Notes under the pieces: model-generated
What the model was told of the DNA's origin: nothing
Seen by the model: the letters and a program-made list of their open reading frames with translations, nothing else
The model's database searches: none
DNA from: Dioscorea cayenensis subsp. rotundata
Lineage: Eukaryota > Streptophyta > Magnoliopsida > Dioscoreales > Dioscoreaceae
Direction of reading: 5' to 3'
Assembly (NCBI RefSeq): GCF_009730915.1
Contig: NC_052472.1
Span: 558,001-622,000, forward strand
DNA length: 64,000 nt
Part shown: one piece after another, positions 10,924 through 23,429 of the stretch
Layout: every line of letters starts with the position of its first letter
Numbering within the stretch: the first letter of the stretch is position 1
Made by a program: the position numbers and the translations under genes

Positions 10924-12692
10924 TTATGCAGAAGAACTACTAACAACAAAAGAGTTAACTTGATGAATTTCTCTCAAAACTTCTGTAAGAGCTGCATCAT
11001 CTTTAAGAATGCCTTCATGTGATACATTTGGAAGTTTAATCACCTTCAACAACTCCAATTCCTTCAAACCATTCCACTCATTCTCTGGTGCCAAAAGACT
11101 AATCAAATTCACAAGCCCATCACCATCTCCATAAACAATCTCAGGTTGCACATCAAAATCTCCATCACCATAAATCAGAGTCTCAGCAGTTTTGATCCCG
11201 TGCCCGGTCATTACAGTCATCGGTACTCCGGCAGGCGGTTCGAGCCTTTCAATCATCGGCATTATCCTCGATTCATAAGGATGAACACAATGACTGCATC
11301 CAATGTAATTCAGAAACTCAGACATTTCTGCTGCAGAAAAATTTTTCACATTAGTTTTGGACACAACAATTGGCTTGTCTTTAAAAGTTCTTGGGTTAGG
11401 CAAGAGCCATAGATTGGTTTCAAGGCTCCACATTTCTTTTCTTAGCATCAGTGGATTGATGTTTGAATAACCCATTGAGTCCCCTGAAGCAAAGATGAGC
11501 ATTTCAAGAACTGTGCCACCCCAAGGTGCTGAGAGTGCGATAAAGTGTTTGATGAAAGTGCGAGACCAAGACGGAGAGTTGCGGTGGAGTAGTTGGAGTG
11601 CGAAGAGACCACCGAGGCTGTGAGTGAGGAGAATCACTGGATTGTTGTTGTTTAATTTGCTAGCATTCTCAATTAGTTCTTTCAGGCTTTGGAGGAACTC
11701 AGAACCTACTTTGGATGGATGGCCAGCTCCGGCGAGGCCATATCGGAAGTCATATGGTGCACCAAACATGTTTTCGCCTTCTTCGTATCCTATTTGCTTC
11801 AGTCGATTTATTAGAATTGACATATATGAAGATTGATTCCTGCAATCTCCCACAAACTGATCTTTTGACAATGTATATAATATATTGATATCAAAACATG
11901 AATCTCTTAATTTTCAACTGGAATAGCAAATTGCCAGCATTGCATGAACAAAACAAAGAGAATAATAAGCTTATGAGACACAATTCACATGATCATAGGC
12001 AATCATAATAAATTTTCTGGCTAAATCTACAGAATCCAAGTCTAATGCCTTAGTTTTTAAAGCAGAATGAAATTCACTAAGAACATTAGAAATCTTTAAA
12101 AGGCATAGTAAAAGAGTACCACCAAGTCTCACTACAATTACAAAGAACAATGAGTAAAATCTTATCTTCAAGGCTAAAGAATCTCAATCCTAATGTCCTA
12201 AATTTCAAAATAACATTGACAAAGAAGATGAAAAATGGTTAAAGAATAAAACAAGAAACATGCAGGGGAGAAGAGAGAGAGAGAGAGAGTGTGTGTGTGG
12301 TCATACAAGAGATCAGGGTCTTTGTAGAGGAAGCCATGAGTGGAGCCAAAGAGGGGGACTCTGGTCTCAACTCCAGGAGTGTTACTATAGTCATCAAGAA
12401 GAGGGTCATAGTGAAGCTGCATTTGATCAGCAAAACAGGGAAGAGTGAGAGGGTTCTCAAGGATGGAACAGTCCTTCCAGAGCCTGAACCAGTTTCCATC
12501 TTCACTCATAGCTCCTCCACACTCTTGTTTCAATGGCTTGTATTGCTTATTGTTCAGCCTGGCTTCAAGTTGGTTTCCTCCTTGCCCTGGGATTATGATC
12601 AATGGGTGAAGAAGAAGAGGAAGAGACTGTTTGGAGAAGAGATGGGGAAGTTGGAGAAGGAATAGAAGTAGGAAGAAGCTCCATGAGCTCAT
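10924..12692 (-). CDS. LCAT-like acyltransferase/phospholipase
   Basis: Two exons on the minus strand, 12692-12307 and 11839-10924, separated by a 467-bp GT-AG intron, encode 433 residues. The N-terminus is hydrophobic (MSSWSFFLLLFLLQLPHLFS), a signal peptide or anchor, which is why ATG 12692 is preferred to the in-frame start at 12797. Family marks are PLIIIPGQGGNQLEA (near the start), FGAPYDFRYGLA, and the nucleophile motif THSLGG with Ser about 203. The catalytic Asp is in YGDGDGLVN (about 367-369) and the His in VSHEGIL (about 403). Length matches Arabidopsis LCAT-like 1 (about 430). The family transfers or hydrolyses glycerolipid acyl groups (phospholipase A1 or sterol acyltransferase activity in different members); which applies here cannot be told. 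Confidence 0.88.
12264..12300 (+). repeat. GA/GT microsatellite in LCAT-like intron
   Basis: A (GA)n run passes into (GT)n directly beside the intron donor on the coding (minus) strand, so length changes could affect splicing. Confidence 0.7.
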
Positions 12693-12879
12693 TGTTGTTC
12701 CTCTGTTTCTCTGCAATGATGAAGATGAGTAGTTTATGGAGAAGTGAGTGTAGCAGTGGAGTGTAGCAGTTGGAGAAGGAATGCATGGATGAAGCATTGG
12801 GCTTTAATCAGACAGTGAAAAAACAGGGTGACAGTGTTTTTGTTGTTTTCCCAACATGCAGAGCACATGTGAGTTTGCC

Positions 12880-14530
12880 TAAATAATAATAATAATAATA
12901 AAATAAATAAATAAATAATCCACTATTTGTCATATATATATATATATATACATGCTTTCTAAAAATATGTACCAAAAAATTGAATTTAGAAGAAAAATAT
13001 ATTAATAAACAGAAAAAGGGCTGGATTTAAAAAATCTAAGTGTGGATATCTAAAAATTAATATATATAGTTTTCTTAAGCTAGAAAATAACAAATATGAA
13101 GGAAAATTTCAAAGTTTAGTGAAGATCTAATTCACTGCTGAAATCTGCAGAGAAGAATGCATAAAATCAATGCAAATATAATTAGATCTAGGAAAATTAG
13201 AGTAAGAACCAACAAATCTAAAGAAAATCACGAGGAAAGTGGATCCAATTGCTAGAACTTAATAAAGGATGATGAAGATGCTTTCTTGCAAGGTTTTTCC
13301 GATAATATCACAAAATGAGATGATGTTCTCCTATGGAAATCTAATTAATGATGCAAACAGAGGATGGCGATGATGCTCTCATGCAAAATCTACAAGTGTA
13401 ACAATTCTTGATGGCAAGGGCAGAGCATCCAAGGGAAATCTCACAATGTGAGCGGAGGACAACAACAAACCTCTTGAGAAACTAAAAGGCACTCGTGAGT
13501 TGATTTTCATGAATTTGATTTTATGCCTGATTTGGGCGTAAAATGAAATACACCCAAATGAGGACTGTAGTGTAAACTCAGATACACTAGGGTTTGTAAA
13601 TACACCCAAACAAACAAAGGATTTGTTAAAGTAAAGTAACTTCATTTATAGATAAAACTAAATACCTTCAACACAAAATATTGCATTAGTTTTTACCTTG
13701 TAGGTTTTTTTTTAATTACCATTTTTTTGTAATAATTATTGGTAGATTGTTTTTTTAGTGTATGTTGTTGTGTCTATTCTTTTTTCCAAAGAATGAATGT
13801 GGGTTTATCCTATTTTTTTTAAAAAATTAATATAATTAATTGAAGAGTTACTTCTAAAGAATGCTAATTTTGATTTTTTTTTAAATAATAAAAAAGGGAT
13901 TGGAGTAACACATTTAATTGGTACCCTTGATTCAAAATTGAAAGAAAAAGGAGCTTGAAAAAAATTAATTAAAATTATATATAAATAGGCGACAAATGTC
14001 GTCTCACAAAAGGGTGTAAGAGACAAGTAGATAGAATGTGCACTAATTATAATGGTTTATTGATCTTCTAGGGATTTATTACCTTGGCGAGACATCACAT
14101 GAGCTAATTAGAGTCCTAATTGAGTTAATAAATTTCATTGCCATGTAACACTGGAGGGGAGGGAAATAATATTTATTTATATGATATTCTTCAGGGTATG
14201 TATAATATTATAATAGTATTACTTACCTCGGGATTTGATCCGGAGTTTGTTCACTCATTATGATTATAACATTTTACTACATCAAGTATCGGTTGTTATT
14301 TTTAAATGTTTATAAATAGATAATTAAAATTTCATTTTTAAGAACAACATGCGGTGGCAAGTTATATCACACTAGTTACATGAAAAAATTTATAAAAAAA
14401 TTCCAGTTTGATGACGTGCCATCATGCACGAGACAATATCACATACATGCCAGCTACCATGTCATTAAAATATTTCCATGTTAATATTAAACCATTTTTA
14501 TAATATGAAATATATATATATATTATTAAT
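12880..14530. other. AT-rich intergenic DNA upstream of LCAT-like gene
   Basis: It contains (TAA)n, (AAAT)n and (TA)n tracts at about 12880-12952. The part at about 13205-13660 is less AT-rich and may be a worn repeat. About 14050-14155 (GGGATTTATTACC, then GAGTTAATAAATTT) faintly resembles the SINE-like repeat described elsewhere. No gene is supported. Confidence 0.35.
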
Positions 14531-14598
14531 GAAGGATTACTGCAATAGTTCAGCAAGGTAGTTCCCGTGATGATCGTTGAACAGTAACCACGTTCAGG

Positions 14599-16967
14599 AT
14601 GCGATTTCTTGGAAGTTCCCGTGATGGTTTCGCTAGTTCCGTTGATGGTTCTGGTGGCTATCGACACCCTCGCGGCGGTGCTCGTGGAGGGTTTCACAGC
14701 AGATCTCGCAGAAACTTTCGGCCTTTCGCCTCTCAGCCAAGCTCGTCTGGTTCTCAACCTCAGATCCCACCTGATCGCCATTCTTCTAAAGACTCCCCTG
14801 TGAGGGAGGGAACTTCATACGCTGACGTAGCCCGCGCACCACCTTCTGAGACATTCCCTCCCGCACCCCTGCTCCCTTGAAGCGCCGTCGCTCACCGGAT
14901 TCTGGCGATCTTTGCAAGAATTGCCTGCGATCTGGACATAAAGCTGATGAATGTAGACATCAACTTACCTGTAAACGCTGCTCTGGTGTGGGACATTTCG
15001 CCATTCGCTGCCCACTTCGCACTCCTCCTCCTCGTTCTGACGCTAAGAAGGCCAGAGTTCGATCTAAACACTACTCCCCGGGAAACTCTTCTGAGCTCAA
15101 GCCTCTCCTTCACGTTCCTATCAAACCACGCCCTGCTTCTCTCCGTGTGTCCTTGCCTATTACTGAAGCTATTCTTAAATCAAAGGAAGACCTCAAAAAA
15201 ATGATTATCATCAGAGTTCTTTCAGGCAATGCAAGCGTCCGATCTCTCCATGACTCGCTTCCACACTGCTTGAATCCTGATTTTTGTGAGCATATAACTC
15301 CTTTTAACAATGATTTTGTCCTCACTATGACTACGGCTAGGGATGCTGCCATGGCTGTGAAGAGAAGCCCACTTTCACTGAACTCCAACCTTGGTCCTTG
15401 CCGTATCAGTCTTTCTCACTGGACTGCTGAGTTTGGCTCTCATGCGATCGCCGCCGGCAACTATAACTGGATTAGAATCTCCAATCTCCCACTTCATTGC
15501 TGGAATTGGGATTCTATAGTGGACGTTCTTCGACCGATCGGGGACTTGATCTTTGTTCAAAAGAAAGAACATATCACTCTTGAGCACCTTCGTACTTTGG
15601 TTAGGCTCAAACCATCGATCAATTTTCCGCTGGAGATCACTGTGGATGTCGGCGTTAGAAGCTTCATCGTTAAACTGGAAGATGATGGAGTCCACGTCCT
15701 TCGTTCCAAGGTGGTGCAAGGTCCGGCGGCTCATCTCCCTTCGCAGAACCCCTCAGCTCCGCCTTCCCGCAACGCTCATTATATTCCTAAAACTGATAAG
15801 GGCAAAGCCCCCATTGTTCCCGTCGATGCTTCTACCGGCGAGACTGTTGAGCGTAGCTCCGGTCTCGGCCATTCGACGAGATCCACGGCCATCGGACTTC
15901 AGGGAGATGCTCCCCCTCCTCCTTCCGATGAACGACTGATCGCCGGAAATTCCGTGGCCCTGCGGACCGGGAATTCCGTGGCCCCGATGGCCGGAATTTC
16001 CGTGGCCCCGCTGTCCCCTCGTGAGAGTTCCGAGGTTGGAGACAAATTGTTGCCATGCAGTGGCGACGTTGTGGCTGGACTCTCCTCAGCCGTTTCTCTG
16101 CCTCGTGATAAGGATTCTGCTATCATCTTTGGCACCATGCATGCGTCCCTTCTGCATCGAGATAATAACTCCCTGGATTCCTGCAAAATCTCAGATGCTC
16201 AGTCATTGCCTCGTGATAACACCGCTGTTGTTAATTCCTCCCCTCGTAATCAACACTCTAACACTTTTACTATCACTTGCACTGATAATATGCACCGAGA
16301 TAAACACTGCTCATCATCCACCTTAGCACATGATCTTGTGCATCGTGATAAGAATTCGGCAATTATTCCAAATCCCTCTTCTCTCAAGGATGATCTGCAT
16401 CGAGATAAGCACACTCCTGATCCTCCTTCTAATGTTAATTTAATGCCTCAAGATAAGCATCATCCTGATTTATCTATTTCAACTCATGACAAGGCTCTCT
16501 TGCCTCGTGATGATCATCCTCCATCATCAAATTCTGAAATTGATCACCCTCCCTTAGATGCACCACTTGCATCTACTAATCAGGGGATCTTGCCTTCACA
16601 TCTCAAACCTCTCCCCCCGACAATCTCAATTCCAGATGGATACAGCTGGATTTTCATTCATGGAGGGTGGACCTTGATACCTAGTATTAACTCTGAAAAA
16701 TTCTACTCTCTTGATCCTTCGCCCCAGAACACTCCTTTAGATGATCACTCGGATGAAGAACTCCTAGACTGGGGTGAAGAGGAGGATTTCCTAGAGAACG
16801 AATTGGCAGATGACAATCCCTATTTTGAGGAAGATAGTCTCAATCTTCTTGAACATGATCCACCTCCCGCAATTGAAGGAGATGTCCAGATGAACGATGC
16901 TATTCCGGACTCATCTACAGTACACAGCGGTGCTCGAAGATACAAGTTCTTTGGAAAGTATTCCTAA
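14599..16967 (+). pseudogene. LINE ORF1 (nucleic-acid-binding protein), one frame break
   Basis: The 93-codon N-terminal frame (14599-14880, rich in Gly, Arg and Ser, ending near SYADVARAPPSETFPPAPLL) passes into the main frame at 14877-16967 by a one-base shift; the main frame has no ATG there, so the two are one broken ORF. The main frame has two CCHC zinc knuckles, CKNCLRSGHKADEC and CKRCSGVGHFAIRC (14913-15011). A region resembling DUF4283, the RRM-like domain of plant LINE ORF1, follows (about 15150-15700), then a long Ser/Pro/Asp-rich tail with repeated RDK motifs, and an acidic end. It would bind LINE RNA. Confidence 0.75.
16099..16518 (+). repeat. Coding repeat: nine PRDK/HRDK-type units in LINE ORF1
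   Basis: Short motifs LPRDKDS, LHRDNNS, LPRDNTA, SPRNQHS, MHRDKHC, VHRDKNS, LHRDKHT, MPQDKHH and LPRDDHP recur every 15-20 residues in the tail of ORF1. A smaller repeat (GNSVAL, GNSVAP, GISVAP) lies just before, at about 15940-16020. Confidence 0.75.
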
Positions 16968-17326
16968 ACAACTTCCCCCTGATATTAAACAAATTAGAAG
17001 AAGCGATAGGCCTAAAAAACCATCGGGACGATGGAATGAAGAAGTCTGGATTTGTTCCTCTCCCTCACGCTCCTCCAAGAAAAAAAATACCTGAGGATCC
17101 TAGAGAAGGTACGCCTAATCCCTCTAATTCAGTATTTTTCTTCTTGGGTGATGCTCAATTACTTAAATCTGATTATTCTTGTGCCATTAAATTCCTAGGA
17201 TCACCTACTCATAAATCTAAATGCCTAGATAAAAATTCGCTCTCTTGAGCGAGAAAAGAGCTTCCAATGCTCCTCAATCCCATGGATCTCCCTCGAGATC
17301 TAATTATTAGACCATAATTGTTTCTC

Positions 17327-20300
17327 ATGAAAATTTTAAGTTGGAATGTTAGAGGTCTTGGTAGACCTTCTAAATGCCACCTTGTCAAAGATGTTATTTT
17401 GAATTCCCATGTAGACATTATTTGCCTTCAAGAATCTAAACTTCAAGAGCTCCATCGTTCTTACTGGAGATTAATTGGAGGCAAAGCGATTTGATTCTTT
17501 TCGAATTTTTTTACCGGCTCAAGGTACTGCAGGAGGCATTATCCTCGCTTGGGATAGTTCTCAATTCCTTGGTACTTTAATTCATCTGGGATCCTTTTCC
17601 ATCTCCATTAAATTTTTAAATCGATTTAACAATTCTATTTTTGGGCTTGCACTAGTGTATCTGGCCCAAATACTCGTTCCATTAGACTTGATTTTTGGAA
17701 CGAACTTAGACATTTAAGAAACCTCATCTCCATCCCTTGGGTTATCTGTGGAGACTTCAACACTGTGTTTTCCTTCGAAGACAAAAATAATGGTTTATTT
17801 AATCCAAGAGATATTTCTTCATCTCAAAACCTTCTAAGTGAACTTGACCTAATTGATCCCCTATTAGTGGGAGAAGATTTACTTGGACCAACAGATCAAT
17901 CTAATCCAATTTGGGTTCGCCTTGACCGTTTCCTTTATTCCCACAACCCGGATCTCTTTATTTCCCGGATCCACTCAATTTGTCCTCCCAGTTTGGCTCG
18001 GACCATTCTCCCATTTGCCTTGATTTTGGAGATCATTCTTCGCGACCCCGATCTTTTAAGTTTGAGAAATTTTGGTACAGCGACCCCCAACTTGTCTCCC
18101 TTATACAAGATTGGTGGACGGAATCTAATCATGTTGGCTGTGGTGCCTTCATTTTCTCCAAAAAACTTGCTTACCTGAAATCCAAACTTCGCTTTTGGTC
18201 CAAGAACACCTTTGGAGCATCCAAACTTCTCAAATCCAGTCTCCTCTCTGAACTTAATGCCATTGATGTCATTGGTGAAAGTAGACCCCTCACTGAGGAC
18301 GAATCCTCTCGTCTCTCCCAAATCCGATCTGAGCTCTACGCTATCTTAAATCAGGAGGAAATCTATTGGAAGCAACGTTCTAGAATTACTTGGCTTAAAG
18401 AAGGGGATTCTAATACTAAATTTTTTCATCATGTTGCAAATGGCAGGAGAAATCTAAACCTTATACCTCGCATCTTTCATAATGATCATTGGATTGCTGG
18501 CAATGAGCAAATTGGTAGGATCTTCACTGATCATTACCATTCTCTCTTTGGCTCACCCTATCCAAACAGATTCCTCCTCGACTGGCAATTCCTTTTTGAC
18601 TATAAAGAAAGAGTTGACCTTTCCCATCTTGATTCACCTTTCACTCTTGTTGAAATTAAACAAGCTGTTTTCGATCTCAACCCTGACAAAGCTCCTGGCC
18701 CGGATGGATTCCCTATCCTCTTTTTCCAAAAACACTGGACCATCCTTCAGGATTCTATTGTTAAATTATGCGAAGACTTTTTTGAGGGCTCTATCAACCT
18801 TGAGCGCATTAACTGGATCAATATCGCTCTTATCGCAAAAAAATAACGTGCCAGGAAATGTTGCTGATTTTAGACCCATCAGTCTTATCAACTCTACCTG
18901 TAAAATTATTTCTAAGATTCTTGCTAATCGGCTTAGCACAGTTATTAGTAACCTAGTGGACGATTCTCAATCTGGCTTTATTAAAGGAAGATGTATCGCG
19001 GAAAACATTGTTGGAGCCCAAGAAGCTATCTTTAATTTACAGAAACGGAAAATCCTTGGATATGCCTTCAAAGTGGATTTTGCTAAAGCCTTTGACTCCC
19101 TTGACTGGAACTTTCTCCTCGATATTCTTGCGGTTAGAGGATTTGGGCCTAAATGGATCTCTTGGATTCATACTATCCTTAGCACTGCCAAGATTCAGTT
19201 CCTCATTAATGGTACCACTCAAGGTTATGTCAGATGCAAAAGAGGTTTGAGGCAAGGTGATCCACTTTCCCCTTTACTTTTTTCCCTCGCTGCTGATGCC
19301 CTGAGCGCAATGTTCTTTCATGCACTACGATCTAAAGTGCTTGTGGGTGTACCTTTGAATCAATCGGTTAACTTTTGCCACTTTCAATATGCTGATGACC
19401 TCTTAATCTTCTCTGCTGGAGGTCAAGAAGATCTTCTTATCATTAAATTAATTCTTTATCTTTTTGAGGGTTCTTCTGGCTTATCCATAAATTACTCCAA
19501 AAGTTGCTTGTACTCTACAAACTACGGATTCCAACCACACCACTCTTCTGCCAGAATCCTAAACTGCTCCAAAAATTGTCTACCAATTACTTATTTAGGG
19601 ATTCCTCTTTCTGGTCGAAGACCAAGGCGTATTGACTGGGCAAAACTCACTGGCATGGTCCGCTCCAAACTCACTTCTTGGAAAGCAAATTACTTATCTC
19701 TGGGTGGACGGCTAACCCTTGTGAACTCTGTTCTTTCCACCATTCCAGTTTACTGGATGTCTGTCTTTAAGCTCCCTATTTGGGTGATCAAAGATATTGA
19801 TCAAATCCGAAGAGATTTCCTTTGGAAGGGCCCTGTTCTTGGCCCTAAAGGAATCAGGCTGATCGCCTGGAATAGGATCAATAGACCTCGCGACATGGGA
19901 GGCTGGGGAATTCTCAACCTTCAGGAATTTAATAAAGCTTTACTTGGGAAGTGGTGGTGGAAATTATCTTGCAACCCTAACTGTGGGTGGGCTAAAATCA
20001 TTCAATCTAACTACTCCTTCAACGTTGCAAACGGCTTGTTACACCACACTCCTCCTAGAAATAAATCTTTTTTTTGGGCCGGAGTGACCTCCACTTTATT
20101 ATCCTTCCGCTCTTTCCTAAACAAAACTATCAGAAGTGGCTCTACCACATCCCTTTGTTTTGATCGTTGGCACGTTGGGCTTGTTCTTAAAGATATCTGG
20201 CCAACTCTCTTCTCGCAATGTACTTTTCCCGGGATAACCATTAGGCGATTTTTCTCAACATCTAAATAATCCACGAGATGTTATTTCCCTTGATCTCACG

Positions 20301-20830
20301 CGACATGTTATCTCCTCTTACGAAATTATCACGATTGCTCCCCTAATCGGGGACGACACTCCTACACGGGCTCTAGAAAAAAATGGAAATTTCACAGTCA
20401 AATCTTTTTTTACAAATTTCTTATTGATGGTGGCTCGCTGACTAGCTTCACTCTCTCTTACGGAAAATTCGTTGTCCTAGAAAAATTACCCTCTTTTGTT
20501 GGCTTGCTGGGGAAGACAAAATTCTTACTCTCACAAATCTTTCTAAGAAAGGGTGCAATACTCTAAATTCCTCAGATACCTGTGTCCTCTGTCATAATGC
20601 CTCTGAAAGCCTGAATCACCTCTTTTCTCAACTGTGATTATTCTAAGCGTATTTGGGCATTTTATTCCCAGGCTTTAGATTTAAATTCTTCACCTCAATC
20701 AATTACTCTACTATGGAACACTTGGCTACCAACTCTCACCTCCGAGCACCGTATCCTCTGGGACCTTATCTCCCGTGCAATCTTGTGGAACATTTGGATT
20801 GAGCGAAAATCACGCGTATTTTTTTCACTT
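17327..20830 (+). pseudogene. LINE ORF2 (endonuclease-reverse transcriptase), frameshifted
   Basis: It starts at ATG 17327 with MKILSWNVRGLGRPSK, the first endonuclease motif, then LQESKL. Frame changes near 17485, 17660, 17990 and 18838 (in an A7 run) break it. Endonuclease motifs GDFNTVF (about 17750) and SDHSPI (about 17995) are still visible. From about 18840 to 20269 the reverse transcriptase is open: FRPISLINSTCKIISKILAN, KVDFAKAFDSLDW, RQGDPLSPLLF and the catalytic YADD at 19388-19399. The zinc-binding region that follows (about 20380-20830) is broken. Confidence 0.85.
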
Positions 20831-21239
20831 GAATGCGTTCAGCCTTACAACATTATGTTTAAAAAGTGCTAATATGCTTCTCTCTTGGTTCTCAGCAGTG
20901 GCGATAGCCACCACCAATCTCTCGATGAAGCTTCTCGGGAAGATCAGCGCTCACTCAACTTCCTCGGGAGCTAGAGGCCCCAAATCCTGTTGGAGACTCC
21001 GACCCTAATGCTGCTCAGGAGTAGTTGCTCATGATGTCTTTCTAGGAAGGCCTGAGATGCCAGACGGTGTCTTCCGCCTACTTAGATTTTTCTCCTCGTC
21101 TCTTTACTTCCTTTTGCTGTATTCTGTTTCACCTCACCCCTGGTGAGAGGAGTTTCCTATTTTGTACTGTCTTTTCCTATTTAATAAATCTGTGGTTTAT
21201 CCACATTTATTTCAAAATATATATATATATATATTTTTA

Positions 21240-23396
21240 TTACTCTGTAAACACGAAACAAGTAATATAAAATAAAATGAATTTTATACACTTATACCAC
21301 AGTATAAAATGAATTTGACTAAATACCACAATATGGAGATCAATTATGCATTTAACCCTTTTTTTTTTTAAAAAAATAAAAGAAACATGGTTATCCAACC
21401 TTTAGCCCTATATACTCTTTCGTTTTGATTATTCATTATTAGTCTCATCAGGGACAAGAAAGCATCTTATTAATTTAATACAATAAGCTGTACTTATGAA
21501 GTGTTTGGTTAATTTGTAATTAAACATTATAATCTTATATTCCCTTTTATTCACACCTAATATTTTGCATTTACATGTAATTGTTATTATTCCTTTATAA
21601 TATGTATACATACATATTGTTCGTTTAACCACTTATCATTTTTTTTTATAAAGTCATCATTTTGAGTTTTTTATAGTTTAATTCATAATATTTTAATTGT
21701 CCTGAATCATAAAAATAAGTCCAAAAAAGTTACTTAGACTTCAATGGAAAAATATTAATTTTGAAAAATAAATGAGTTTATACCAATTTATAATAATTAT
21801 GATTTGTGGAGGAATTGCAAATATAATTAATGTCGGTTCAAAATTAAGATATCACTTTTATATTTCAAGTTTTATAAACTTTTCACCAAACTAAATCATA
21901 TGTAAGTTAAATTTGGTGATCCAAATAACACTTAAAGATCATTTGATTGCGATAATTGAAAAATATTACTGTACATTACATTGTAATTTTTTACTATGTT
22001 TGAAATTGTAGTACAAGTAATCTTTACGGTAATATGATATTACCAATTGTAAAATATTTGTAAGAAATTTGACAATAACACTCCCACCAAAATTGATATA
22101 TATCTTGAATTATTGAATGATGGTAATCAAAACTAAAATTATTAAATAATTTTACCATTATCTTTGAAATATAATTTTTAATAAAAATAGGGTGAAAAAT
22201 GATTAATTATTATTTTAAAATAGATAATTTTGCTCTCATCCTTACAATTTTTTTTTATTATTATTTCGCCTTTGAAAAGTAGAAGTTGTTCATGAGCCTA
22301 TACTTTTTTTGTTTTGTGCATATAGATTCATTTTTACATTAAACATTATATTGATACACCGTATAAACTATTTGTAATATTTCATAGAACGAATGCAGTT
22401 GATCGTGTATATCCTATTTTTACATTAATATTTCATAGAACGAATGCAGTTGGCAACCTGTATATCCTATTTTTTTTGCTGTACAATTATTTATAATACC
22501 GTATAAACTACTTTGCACTAAAGATCACTGTTGGTCGTGTTTGTTGAAGACGCGGCCCCTTATAATAAATCTTAAAGTTTTATTCAATTATCATTAATAT
22601 AAAGGGATAAATACATTGACTTCTATAAATAATTGCATATATTGAGTAAACAAAGCATAGTTTTGTTTGACTTGACCCAGTATAAATTAAGTATCTTTTC
22701 TTGCTTAAATTCTTCATCAAAGCGGTAAAAATGATTGAGGACAATGAGGAGGATGCTTTAACAAATTAAGCTGTGATTGTCCATTGCTTAGTACTAATTA
22801 ATTAAGTTTTATTCTTCTTAATTACTCATATACTATAACTTCATAATTGATAATTATTATATATTTATATATGTACATCAACATATGGTTGGTCATGCTA
22901 AGAAATGTCTCAAATAATAAAGAAAGTTTATAGCGTTTGAATGGTTAAAAGGAGAAGAATTAAGTTAATCACTACAATTAATGATGAATTTAAAAGGGAG
23001 GTCTTTATCTAAGAGATTTTAGAAAATTTCTTAAGAACCATCTGAATTAAAACTAAGTGATATGCCTGTGAATTGATCATTTTCCATATGCTTTTAATTA
23101 GACCAATGCATGAAAGATAAGTAAATAGTTTGAAAGTTCAAACTTTAAATTTAGTGCTCATATATATAAATTAATATTTATGAGATTAGGAAGGAGATCA
23201 ATTAATTAGCAATTAAAAAATAGCGAGTTGTTCTCCTAATAAATGATAACTCATGTCCCAATTGCAAGTCTCCCAAGTCAAAAACACATAATTGTCGAAT
23301 ATTCAATATTCTAGAAGGACATATATATATGTTCATATTAGAAAATAAAATTAGAGAAAATTAAAAAGAAAAATTAAAACAATAACAAAGTTAAGT
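21240..23396. other. AT-rich intergenic DNA
   Basis: No gene is seen. A 24-bp direct repeat (ATTTCATAGAACGAATGCAG plus TTGG/TTGA) occurs at about 22379 and 22431. Confidence 0.4.
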
Positions 23397-23421
23397 CTCA
23401 TATATATATATATATATATAT
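23397..23421 (+). repeat. (TA)n microsatellite
   Basis: An uninterrupted TA run of about 12 units upstream of the repetitive leader of the 24261 gene. Confidence 0.85.
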
Positions 23422-23429
23422 ACTGTAAT

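Larger units (their letters stand above)
14532..21215 (+). mobile_element. Nearly full-length decayed L1-type LINE
   Basis: In order it holds ORF1 (zinc knuckles, DUF4283-like region), ORF2 (apurinic endonuclease, reverse transcriptase, zinc-binding C-terminus) and a 3' UTR ending AATAAA...GTGGTTTATCCACA, like the other LINE copies here. ORF2 is broken by at least four frameshifts, so it is not autonomous. The 5' edge is placed where (TA)n DNA gives way to GC-richer sequence. Both ends abut runs of about 16-20 bp of AAATATATATAT (about 14508-14523 and 21214-21233), which could be the target-site duplication but are too simple to prove it. Confidence 0.85.

Noticed and set aside
12260-12665. 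Plus-strand frames opposite LCAT-like exon 1
   Set aside because: Antisense shadows; the minus strand has the family motifs and correct splice sites.
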